This document shows, piece after piece, positions 8,029 to 15,155 of a stretch of 15,155 bases of DNA; position 1 is the stretch's first letter; each line of letters begins with the position of its first letter. A model generated the notes under the pieces. That model was not told the DNA's origin and ran no database searches. It saw nothing but the letters and a program-made list of their open reading frames with translations. Both the position numbers and the translations under genes were made by a program. This DNA is from Porticoccus sp047635255. GTDB lineage: Bacteria; Pseudomonadota; Gammaproteobacteria; Pseudomonadales; Porticoccaceae. The stretch covers positions 1-15,155 of the forward strand of contig JBLIIR010000031.1 of NCBI GenBank assembly GCA_047635255.1, read 5' to 3'.

Positions 8029-9881
8029 ATTCCATCTCCAAAAGCCTTGAAATATAATTTAGAATACTCATATAGACGAACATCACTAGAGTTGAGGTCT
8101 TCGATATACGACCTAAATTCCTGATCATAATAAATGCTATCGAAGGCCTTCTTTTTGACTTTCGGTGGTATTGATCCTGCACTCAATATCCTGTAGTCGC
8201 TAAATACTTCAAATACTTCTTTAAGCCGATCAAATGGTGCGATAAAGAAATACTTGTCTTCCACGACTCTTCGTGCAACCGCGAAATCAAGCGTACCTGA
8301 AACCCTAAGAGTCTGTGTATTAGACACATAGTTTGGAGCAATTTTTTCTGCCTCCACATAAAAGTTTAAAATGTTTTTGCTTACTGCAAGCTCGTGGAGC
8401 TTGTGCTCAGGCCTATTCTTCAAGTAATGGTAAAGTGAGATCGCCCTATCAACAGGGTCGCGAATAATTGAAAAAAGTAAAGGCTCCTTTGCAAGGTCTT
8501 TGCTTGCATAATTATAGTGCCCCGCGTATATACGGTACTTATTAAGTATTACGCCATCTAACCTCCTCCAATCACAGAACTCATTACTTGTCCGTTGATA
8601 AAGGCAGCCATCCTTACCAAATTCATTTTGAAAAGCACTTTTAATTGTTGTGCCCGCAGTTCGCTGCGCATGAAAGAACACTAAAGGCCTTCCAACTACG
8701 TCCTTCTTACTTGGTACCTCCACAACAGGAACAGGAACTGTAGATTTTTTAAATTGATATCGCAAAAGGCTCGGGCGACCATCGCCGAAGAGCCTAACAT
8801 CTGCCAATGAAAATGCGATATCATTAAAAAAACTTCCACTCGATTTCGAAATCGTACCACCTGAAGGATCTCCAGATAAGTTGTTAACCGTCGGTAGCAT
8901 TTTCACCTTACCTAGATCATCCTTAATATATATGGATAGACCGTCAAGATTATGTTTCGCCTCACTGATATAGACATGCCGGCCACGCTCATCTGCAATG
9001 GCAGAGCGCATTAGGTTTTCATCAAAAACATGCTCAATTTCAATATCCACACTCGGCAGTGTTGTTTTATCCATTCTTATGAGCATTGCCTTACCGACAC
9101 CCAAGCCATCATCCGTGGGCCAAACAATGTTATTGCCGTCAAAATAGCTACTTGTAAACCGAAAAATGTTTTCTGAAGATAGCTCAGGAATTAGCCCTCC
9201 TGGAGTGACACTCCTAACACATGCCTTTTTCCAAGCCTTGCCATCATCATCCGAGTAAAAAAAACAGTTGTCTCCCCTAATATCACCAGTTGTAACATAC
9301 CAACGACTTTCAATATCAGGATCAGAAAAACATGTGTGGAAATGCCTACACTCGCCAACGCCGTATACAGGACTCGACATTTTCTTCATGGCAACGTCCC
9401 ACGTTTTTCCATGGTCGTAAGAGCGCCATACATAAAGCGGCTGAGCACCTTTCTCCTTAGTAGCAATGTATTCCGAATACATCACTACGCCTGACGACGT
9501 CGAGTCAACACTATTCGAACCATGCCATAGTCGCCTACCCGCATCGACCTTTTTTATCAGGCCGAATATTCGATCAACCAAGTAAACATCGCAAGGTTCT
9601 GCGGTTTGAAGAATCCTATTGCCATTCTTCAAAGTGTGGCAGTTTTTAATTTTCTTCTTGCAGTATGAAGTGATGTCAAATTCTTCGCCCACACCCTGAT
9701 CGTCCACACAGAGTAATTTATTACTCTTTCGTGTTACCGCAATTACTTCTCTTTTATTACTTTCGATCACATCTTCTAAGAACAGAAGATCATCTTGAGC
9801 ATGCACTGCTCTTTCAATAGATAAAATATCACCTTGCTCATTAATCGGATTTTTATAAAACTCGATAAAATTAACACTCAT
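8025..9881 (-). CDS. BNR/Asp-box beta-propeller fused to a sulfotransferase
   Basis: A predicted 618-residue cytosolic fusion with no signal peptide. Residues about 1-380 look like a sialidase-type beta-propeller, with two clear Asp-box repeats, SYDHGKTW (about 154-161) and SDDDGKAW (about 210-217), and the intervening RHFHTCFSDPD and WYVTTGD strands. I do not see the sialidase FRIP motif, so hydrolase activity is not claimed; sugar binding is a plausible role. Residues about 398-618 are a PAPS-dependent sulfotransferase of the heparan-2-O-sulfotransferase-like type. They have the 5'-phosphosulfate loop FFHAQRTAGTTIK (about 402-414), the GHYNYA segment with a candidate catalytic His (about 455), and the 3'-phosphate motif IIRDPVDRAISLYHYL starting about 472. 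Three ATG codons stand in a row at 9887, 9884 and 9881; GAAGAG at 9888-9893 is best spaced for the third. The stop overlaps the next start by four bases, suggesting translational coupling. Confidence 0.85.
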   Translation of the reverse strand: MSVNFIEFYKNPINEQGDILSIERAVHAQDDLLFLEDVIESNKREVIAVTRKSNKLLCVDDQGVGEEFDITSYCKKKIKNCHTLKNGNRILQTAEPCDVYLVDRIFGLIKKVDAGRRLWHGSNSVDSTSSGVVMYSEYIATKEKGAQPLYVWRSYDHGKTWDVAMKKMSSPVYGVGECRHFHTCFSDPDIESRWYVTTGDIRGDNCFFYSDDDGKAWKKACVRSVTPGGLIPELSSENIFRFTSSYFDGNNIVWPTDDGLGVGKAMLIRMDKTTLPSVDIEIEHVFDENLMRSAIADERGRHVYISEAKHNLDGLSIYIKDDLGKVKMLPTVNNLSGDPSGGTISKSSGSFFNDIAFSLADVRLFGDGRPSLLRYQFKKSTVPVPVVEVPSKKDVVGRPLVFFHAQRTAGTTIKSAFQNEFGKDGCLYQRTSNEFCDWRRLDGVILNKYRIYAGHYNYASKDLAKEPLLFSIIRDPVDRAISLYHYLKNRPEHKLHELAVSKNILNFYVEAEKIAPNYVSNTQTLRVSGTLDFAVARRVVEDKYFFIAPFDRLKEVFEVFSDYRILSAGSIPPKVKKKAFDSIYYDQEFRSYIEDLNSSDVRLYEYSKLYFKAFGDGM

Positions 9882-9922
9882 CATCATCTCTTCAATATCG
9901 CCGTTATACAGCCTTGTTTCAC

Positions 9923-12900
9923 TTAAACCAAACCTACTAATTTTTTCGCCACATCTCTACGATCAAACTGTGATTTTGAAAATGCTGCAATCTGGATTTT
10001 ATCGCCAAGCCCTGACCTAATAGCGTTAACTGCATCTTCAACCTCAGAAAACACCCATTCTTTCGGATAAATCTCCTCGGCTCCCTCCCAGGGCGAAACG
10101 ATCGGTATGCATCCTGCTACAGCCCCTTCTGCAACGGCCAAATGGAAACTTTCATGATCACTTACTGACAAAACATAATCGATGCCCGCATACCACTGTG
10201 GCATATCGTCACCCTGCTCATCAAAAAACACTGAACCCTTGAGGCCGGGATCTTCTTTCAGTCGGCGATATACACTCTCATACCAAGCCATTTCATCTGT
10301 GCGCCCTGCCATCCAAGGGTAATCTTTTGGCTGCTTGCCTTTTACACGTAAAATGTAACTATCATCTTCTTTTCTGAGTTCTTTCAGTATATCCAGCGCA
10401 CGATCCAGACGTTTGCTCTGAGGGACCATACCCACCAACCCCAACACCTTATATTTACTCTTTTCACGCGATACTAGTTGTAGGCCATCTACGTCTACCC
10501 CGTTGTAAACCACCAAACCGTTCTCTTTCAGCTCAGGGTGACTTTTCTGGGCATTACGTAGCATGTGAGGCCCGACGAAAACAACTTTTTCAAATTGCTC
10601 AAACGGCAATTTTTTCAATAGCGGGCTGCGTAATTCTTGTGCATGTAAACGCCCCACTAGCTTCTGTCCTTCTCGCTTGTTCTTTCCATACCAGATAGCG
10701 TTGCCAAGCATCCATTCACAAAACACGGTGTCTGCCTGCGCAAGCAAGCGCTTGCTTACCACTTTATTATGATGGCTATGTCCCTGCCAAAAATCTAAAA
10801 GAATGCGTATTCCTGCCTTTGTAAAATATGGATAAAAGGGCTTAATAAACTTGAGGTCATGCCCCGCTATCACAAGTGTCTTCTCAGACATGATTACTGG
10901 CAGGCGCGCATAACCCACGGGGGGCTTATGCAGGCCAACTGCTTCTTGAGTAGTTGACCATACAGCCAAGTCCTTCATGCTCTGCCCGCCGGGTATTTTC
11001 AACAGTTGCAAACCTAGATTAATGTCTGCGTCCAGTTGTATCAAAGCCTCATCGCAGCTACTGCTAGTCTCTATAGCTCGATTAAACCCTATGCGGGGGC
11101 TCGATGAATAGCGGGTAATGTTTATCAGGTCTTCAAAATCCTCTTGCTCTACGTCTTCTAGTGCTTCCGGCTCGGCAATAAAACAATAGTCGCCACTTTG
11201 AGCTAGCTCACTGTCTGGACTCAAGCAGCGAATGCCCACGTCCAGTAATGTGGCCATTGTGCCCTCCCCCCATTGCTCAGAAAAAACTCTTCGAGGTCGT
11301 ATTGTTTGTTTCATCAAGCGTTGCGCGGCAGTTTTGCTCACTTTTTTTGTGTAAAGATCAAACTTCGCAACCCTTGGCATCGCCAACTGTAACCCTGCAG
11401 TGCGTAGCATTTGGATCACACGATGCTCTGTTGTATGCGCGCGCATCACAGCTCGCGCCCCCTTCAATGCCACTCGCTTACGATTTGCAGGGTGATGAAG
11501 CATGCCCTCAAGTGCCTTAGCCGCCTCAGATTCTGACTTAATAATCTGTGCCGCTCCCGCCAGATAACGATTCATACCTAAAGCTGGGCCTGAGATAATC
11601 GCCGCCCCACAGGCAGCAGCTTCTAAGACTCGCCGCGAGAACATTGTCGGAGAATCGAGCACTGAGTTAACATTAATTTGAACAGGGTGTGACTTATAAG
11701 CCTGAATCATTTCATCATAAGTTAGATCACCTGCCACATAAGCATCCAAGCCATCAGGAAATTTGTAGGGTGATTGAGGGTCTTTGTGCTGACGGTCGTA
11801 AATCGTCAGCCCAAGTGGAGCCGCGGCACTCATAATCATGTCCATGTAAAGGCTACGCTCTGGGTAACGATCCCCGTAGTAAGTGCCTCCATATAATGCT
11901 GTATCCGACCACTTGCTAGTTGATGGCAGAAGGTTATGGATAGCCGGCGAGGCAAAGAACGGGCAGCTACTCGCTGTTTTAATACATGAGTTTTTCAGTA
12001 ATAAGTAAGGAATAATACGACGACTGTCCGTGGTAAATACATGATCACACAGCGCTGCGGCCTCCTTGAATCGTTCAAAATGAACTGGGTCTTCTTTATT
12101 CCAAAAGAGAGAAGGAATTGCTTTTTCACGGCAATACCCCAACAACTCCTGCAGCGGTGCAAACTCCTCATCTGAATAATAACCAACTTTTCGATACCAT
12201 GAGCCTTTACTCCCCTTCCAAGCGGACTCAATGAGTACTGCATCTAGCTTTTCAATTTCAATTTCTTTTTGCCAATTTTCAGGCGACAGCGGTACAATTT
12301 TTACCGCTGAGGATAGTGTTGTGGTAGTAAATAAATCAGCAACAAGACCGAGTGTAATTTCATTTAACCCTCTTGCCTGCGGTTCTTCCTCACGACAGTT
12401 CTGTTGTTGCAGCATCTCATTGAGCAGTCGGCTGTACTCACTTGCTATCTGCTGCCAGCGGCGCTCATTAACAACCCAATCCCTTGCGGCCCGCCCCAGG
12501 TCGCGGCGAACATCCGGCTGTTGAATTAATTGCTCTAGCACCGCTAGTAGAGACGCCCTGCTGCCTTTTTCAAAAAGTACTGCTCGATCGCCATTTCCGG
12601 CAAAGACCTTGTGTGGCGCCACATCTGACAACACAACGGCTTTTGCCATAGCCATAGCCTCCAAGGGCTTCAGCGGTGAAACCAATTCCGTGACCGCTGA
12701 ACTTAAGCGAGGGATAGGCATGATATCCATACAGGATATATAGTCAGGCACAACATCAAAGGGAACGCGTCCCGGGAATCTGCAGTGAGACATAATATCC
12801 AGCTCTGCAGCTCTACTTTTGACAACCTCTAAAACCTTGCCATCACCCACGAGCAGAAAAATATAATCCACTTGCTTTTTCTTCAGATCAGCTAGAGCTT

Positions 12901-13987
12901 CTAGCAATAGATCCAAGCCTTCATAGGCAACCGCACTACCCGCGTAGCCGATGACCGGGATACCTTCAGGTATCTGTAACTCCTGAAGAATATTTGCATC
13001 TGCAGTACGCGGTGAAAATCGCTCAGTATCCACAGCATTTGGCGCTAAATGAATATTCGCCTGCGCCACCCCTCTGGCAACCAACTCCCCAGCTAATTCA
13101 TCCGTCAAAGTCATAACGAGATCAGCCTCACAAGCAACCAATGCCTCCAAGCGCTTCATGAGCTGGAAGCGCTCAGACTTTGCCCACTTGGGCTGGGTCG
13201 ATGCTTGCGTCACCTCCCACAAGCCTCTTACTTCATATACAAACGGCAAACCAAGCCTTCTTGCTGCAATCAGCGCCGGCAGTGCCGTAATATGGTTTGA
13301 CGCAGACACGACAACTTCAGCGCCATGTAGCTGTGCTTCGCGAAAGAAATGGTCAGCTGCCTCTGATATATAGTGATCCAATGGTGTTTTATTCAAGTTC
13401 CAGCCAGAACATGCGGTATAAATAACACCGTCTACTGCTTCCTGATGAACCCCAAGCCCCGTGACGCGGATACCTGAATCCCACGGGTAGCCCGTTCGAG
13501 TAGATGCACTGACATTCCACCCCACCTGCTGTAGCCCCGTAGCAATACCATGGGAACGTGTCGAATAACCATTAGTAGAGTGCGGTACAGACTGATGTAA
13601 ACAATAGAGCAGGTGACCACTCTGGGCATTCACCCCAGGGTTAGGTTGTCGTGGAGGAATATTCAAGCAAGGGCTACTGCCATCCTGTAGCCTCCCAAGA
13701 CCCCTTAGGGTCGCTAGTAGTTCTTTGTTAGCTCTATCTTTACCGCCAATACTTTCTAGAACCTTCAATGGCTTAGTGATGCGGCCATATTTGTAAAACT
13801 GCATTTTTGCAGTTTTATACTGTCTCACATGTTGCCTTTTCTTTACATATGTAGCTAATAATTTGGGAGTTCTTATAACACGTAGCAGCTTTACCGCTAA
13901 GTTTCGCACACGCCGATAAGCACCATACGCACCCCCAACAACCAGAAGCCTTTTAATAAATATTTTGATACGGATTTTACTAACCAT
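9923..13987 (-). CDS. Three-module glycosyltransferase (GT4 / CgeB-like / GT4)
   Basis: A predicted cytosolic or membrane-associated polysaccharide glycosyltransferase of 1354 residues, about three times a normal GT-B enzyme. Residues 1-65 are basic and hydrophobic and may anchor it to the membrane. Module 1 (about 120-525) is a GT4: an acceptor-side domain starting LLYCLHQSVPHSTNGYSTR, then VIGYAGS and the donor-site segment TELVSPLKPLEAMAMAKAVV. Module 2 (about 540-865) resembles CgeB-type glycosyltransferases, with ALYGGTYYGDRYPER and RRVLEAAACGAAIISGP. Residues about 870-1030 are not recognised. Module 3 (about 1035-1354) is another GT4-like half with VLGLVGMVPQSKRLDRALDIL and a canonical E-x7-E, ESFHLAVAE (Glu about 1279 and 1287). 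The reading frame can be extended to a GTG at 14020 inside wecC, but the ATG at 13987 has GGAG six bases upstream and is preferred. Which linkages the modules make cannot be told. Confidence 0.88.
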   Translation of the reverse strand: MVSKIRIKIFIKRLLVVGGAYGAYRRVRNLAVKLLRVIRTPKLLATYVKKRQHVRQYKTAKMQFYKYGRITKPLKVLESIGGKDRANKELLATLRGLGRLQDGSSPCLNIPPRQPNPGVNAQSGHLLYCLHQSVPHSTNGYSTRSHGIATGLQQVGWNVSASTRTGYPWDSGIRVTGLGVHQEAVDGVIYTACSGWNLNKTPLDHYISEAADHFFREAQLHGAEVVVSASNHITALPALIAARRLGLPFVYEVRGLWEVTQASTQPKWAKSERFQLMKRLEALVACEADLVMTLTDELAGELVARGVAQANIHLAPNAVDTERFSPRTADANILQELQIPEGIPVIGYAGSAVAYEGLDLLLEALADLKKKQVDYIFLLVGDGKVLEVVKSRAAELDIMSHCRFPGRVPFDVVPDYISCMDIMPIPRLSSAVTELVSPLKPLEAMAMAKAVVLSDVAPHKVFAGNGDRAVLFEKGSRASLLAVLEQLIQQPDVRRDLGRAARDWVVNERRWQQIASEYSRLLNEMLQQQNCREEEPQARGLNEITLGLVADLFTTTTLSSAVKIVPLSPENWQKEIEIEKLDAVLIESAWKGSKGSWYRKVGYYSDEEFAPLQELLGYCREKAIPSLFWNKEDPVHFERFKEAAALCDHVFTTDSRRIIPYLLLKNSCIKTASSCPFFASPAIHNLLPSTSKWSDTALYGGTYYGDRYPERSLYMDMIMSAAAPLGLTIYDRQHKDPQSPYKFPDGLDAYVAGDLTYDEMIQAYKSHPVQINVNSVLDSPTMFSRRVLEAAACGAAIISGPALGMNRYLAGAAQIIKSESEAAKALEGMLHHPANRKRVALKGARAVMRAHTTEHRVIQMLRTAGLQLAMPRVAKFDLYTKKVSKTAAQRLMKQTIRPRRVFSEQWGEGTMATLLDVGIRCLSPDSELAQSGDYCFIAEPEALEDVEQEDFEDLINITRYSSSPRIGFNRAIETSSSCDEALIQLDADINLGLQLLKIPGGQSMKDLAVWSTTQEAVGLHKPPVGYARLPVIMSEKTLVIAGHDLKFIKPFYPYFTKAGIRILLDFWQGHSHHNKVVSKRLLAQADTVFCEWMLGNAIWYGKNKREGQKLVGRLHAQELRSPLLKKLPFEQFEKVVFVGPHMLRNAQKSHPELKENGLVVYNGVDVDGLQLVSREKSKYKVLGLVGMVPQSKRLDRALDILKELRKEDDSYILRVKGKQPKDYPWMAGRTDEMAWYESVYRRLKEDPGLKGSVFFDEQGDDMPQWYAGIDYVLSVSDHESFHLAVAEGAVAGCIPIVSPWEGAEEIYPKEWVFSEVEDAVNAIRSGLGDKIQIAAFSKSQFDRRDVAKKLVGLV

Positions 13988-13993
13988 TTCGAG

Positions 13994-13997
13994 CTCC
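13994..13997 (-). promoter_or_regulatory. Shine-Dalgarno site deciding the glycosyltransferase start
   Basis: GGAG on the minus strand lies six bases before the ATG at 13987. The alternative GTG at 14020 overlaps the end of wecC and has no comparable site, so the downstream ATG is chosen. Confidence 0.65.
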
Positions 13998-14010
13998 AGC
14001 GGCTTTATTC

Positions 14011-15155
14011 TTAGCCCCACACACCGCGGGTATCTACCAGTTTTAAATGCTCGATCTGTCCGACTGGCACCGCTTTAAACTCTTTATGATCAACTAACAT
14101 AATACCAACATCCGCCCGAGCGATACCCTCACTTACAGAAATCAGCTTGGCAATGCCCCTTAAACTTGTAGGTAACGTTTCTATATTGGGCTCAACAACT
14201 AAAACGGGGCCAGAATGGATTGCAGCCAGTTGTTTTACAATCTCTAGTGCCGGACTTTCTCGTAGGTCATCAATATCTGACTTGAATGCCAGACCAAAAC
14301 AAACCAGCGTAATCTCCTTAGCAGTCTTATTCGGCTGACTGACTAAGCAGCGGCCAATGGTTGCATTTATTTTTTCTATCACCCACTTCGGCTTAGCTTC
14401 ATTTACCTCTCTAGCCGTCCGGATAAGCCTTGCCTCTTTGGGCGACTGACTCACCACGAACCAAGGATCTACTGCAATGCAGTGCCCCCCTACACCTGGC
14501 CCTGGCTGTAAAATATCGACTCGAGGGTGCCTATTAGCCAACGAAATCAATTCCCATACATTGATCCCTTGCTTATCACAGATAATCGAGAGTTCGTTGG
14601 CAAATGCTATATTGACATCACGAAAGCTATTCTCGGTTAGCTTAGCCATCTCTGCTGTACGGGCATTTGTAACAATACAGTCACCCTCTACAAAAGTTTT
14701 GTAGAGGGTGACTGCTGCAGAAGAACATTTATCCGTCATACCACCGATAACTCGGTCATTTTGTACAAGCTCGCGCAAGACGCAACCTGGAAGAACACGC
14801 TCTGGACAATGTGCAATACGGATATCTGAGTTCTCACCCGCTGCCTGCGGGAATGTTAAATCAGGGCGAGCCAAAGACAGCCAGATCGACACCTGCTCGG
14901 TAGTACCAACAGGCGAAGTTGACTCCAGGATAACCAAGTCGCCGGCTTTCAGCACAAGCGCGATCGCCTTGGCGGCTGACTCGATATAAGACAGGTCCGG
15001 TTCATGGTCACCTCTAAACGGTGTGGGGACTGCGATCAAAAATGCGTCTGCAGGCTCCGGGGTGACTGTCGCCCACAAATAACCTTCGGTGACTGCTGCA
15101 TGAACAACCATATCGAGATCAGGCTCTACAATATGTATTTCACCTCGATTAATGG
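14011..15155 (-). CDS. wecC: UDP-N-acetyl-D-mannosamine dehydrogenase, 5' end cut off by the window
   Basis: This enzyme oxidises UDP-ManNAc to UDP-ManNAcA with two NAD+ in the cytosol, supplying an acidic sugar donor. The frame is open to the window edge. Upstream of the ATG at 15111 a further 14 codons read INRGEIHIVEPDLD, which matches E. coli WecC almost exactly, so that ATG is internal. By comparison about 41 residues, including the Rossmann GxGYxG motif, lie outside the window. Visible signatures are the IAVPTPF and ESTSPVGTTE strands of the first domain, KLTENSFRDVNIAFANEL with the conserved Lys (about visible residue 171), the catalytic-Cys motif PGPGVGGHCIAVDPW (Cys about visible residue 225), and CFGLAFKSDIDDLRESPA of the C-terminal UDP-binding domain. 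The end VDTRGVWG matches the family C-terminus. The next gene begins 23 bases downstream. wecB would be expected upstream but is not visible. A perfect 37-base palindrome lies inside the gene. Confidence 0.95.
   Translation of the reverse strand, partial: INRGEIHIVEPDLDMVVHAAVTEGYLWATVTPEPADAFLIAVPTPFRGDHEPDLSYIESAAKAIALVLKAGDLVILESTSPVGTTEQVSIWLSLARPDLTFPQAAGENSDIRIAHCPERVLPGCVLRELVQNDRVIGGMTDKCSSAAVTLYKTFVEGDCIVTNARTAEMAKLTENSFRDVNIAFANELSIICDKQGINVWELISLANRHPRVDILQPGPGVGGHCIAVDPWFVVSQSPKEARLIRTAREVNEAKPKWVIEKINATIGRCLVSQPNKTAKEITLVCFGLAFKSDIDDLRESPALEIVKQLAAIHSGPVLVVEPNIETLPTSLRGIAKLISVSEGIARADVGIMLVDHKEFKAVPVGQIEHLKLVDTRGVWG
14678..14714. repeat. Perfect 37-bp palindrome inside wecC
   Basis: The left arm at 14678-14695 (cagtcaccctctacaaaa) and the right arm at 14697-14714 (ttttgtagagggtgactg) are exact reverse complements of 18 bases, separated by one G at 14696. 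It lies inside the wecC coding frame and encodes VTLYKTFVEGD, a segment similar in length and sequence to the E. coli protein. It is therefore not an insertion but a set of codons that happens to be, or has been made, perfectly self-complementary. In RNA it would form a very stable hairpin with a short loop. No U-run follows on the transcribed strand, so it does not look like an ordinary intrinsic terminator. Confidence 0.9.

Noticed and set aside
8740..9880. Calling the propeller an active sialidase
   Set aside because: Asp boxes are present but no FRIP motif or convincing arginine triad is seen, and Asp boxes occur in many non-sialidase propellers.
12231..12524. Plus-strand open frame of 97 codons opposite the glycosyltransferase
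   Set aside because: Low-complexity Ser/Arg-rich translation typical of a shadow frame, inside an unambiguous gene on the other strand.
13988..14020. GTG at 14020 as the glycosyltransferase start, overlapping wecC
   Set aside because: No ribosome site precedes it, while the ATG at 13987 has a well-spaced GGAG.
14474..14486. Short palindrome ACTGCA-A-TGCAGT in wecC
   Set aside because: Only six-base arms within the conserved catalytic-Cys region codons; expected by chance at this length.
14708..14989. Plus-strand open frame of 93 codons, and similar plus-strand frames across the window
   Set aside because: They lie antisense to well-supported genes, show no family features, and reflect the opposite-strand codon pattern.

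Overview
The window is one strand of a surface-polysaccharide locus. All credible genes lie on the minus strand and read from right to left. The right edge holds a UDP-N-acetylmannosamine dehydrogenase (wecC, cut by the window edge). Its enterobacterial-style sequence, the oafA-type acyltransferase remnant at the left and the overall gene style suggest a gammaproteobacterium, possibly marine, because sulfated polysaccharides are common there. The genus cannot be told from this sequence.

Layout in transcription order: wecC (14011-15155, partial); a 1354-residue protein with three glycosyltransferase modules (9923-13987); a beta-propeller (BNR/Asp-box) fused to a sulfotransferase (8025-9881); a stand-alone sulfotransferase overlapping it by 4 bases (7189-8028); a 180-base gap; a second small sulfotransferase (6337-7008); a very large sulfotransferase / heparinase II/III-type lyase fusion (3120-6317); a membrane protein with an ABC-exporter-like six-helix region and a degenerate kinase-like cytoplasmic domain (1350-3065); and a frameshifted acyltransferase-3 (OafA-like) pseudogene running off the left edge (1-1094). 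There are no tRNAs, rRNAs, CRISPR arrays or insertion sequences.

Working model (inference): WecC supplies UDP-ManNAcA. The multi-module glycosyltransferase builds the chain. Up to four PAPS-dependent sulfotransferase domains sulfate it, giving a sulfated, acidic, glycosaminoglycan-like capsule, exopolysaccharide or O-chain. None of the sulfotransferase or lyase proteins has a signal peptide, so modification and any lyase trimming should happen in the cytosol. That fits an ABC-transporter-dependent assembly route better than a Wzx/Wzy route.

The most unusual points are: two different fusions of a sulfotransferase to a carbohydrate-active fold (lyase and sialidase-like propeller) in one operon; a transmembrane protein with an apparent pseudokinase that has lost all three catalytic positions; and a perfect 37-base palindrome (18-base arms) inside the wecC coding sequence. 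Base composition falls from about 55-63% G+C in sampled lines of the glycosyltransferase gene to about 28-33% in sampled lines of the small sulfotransferases, which suggests a mosaic locus.
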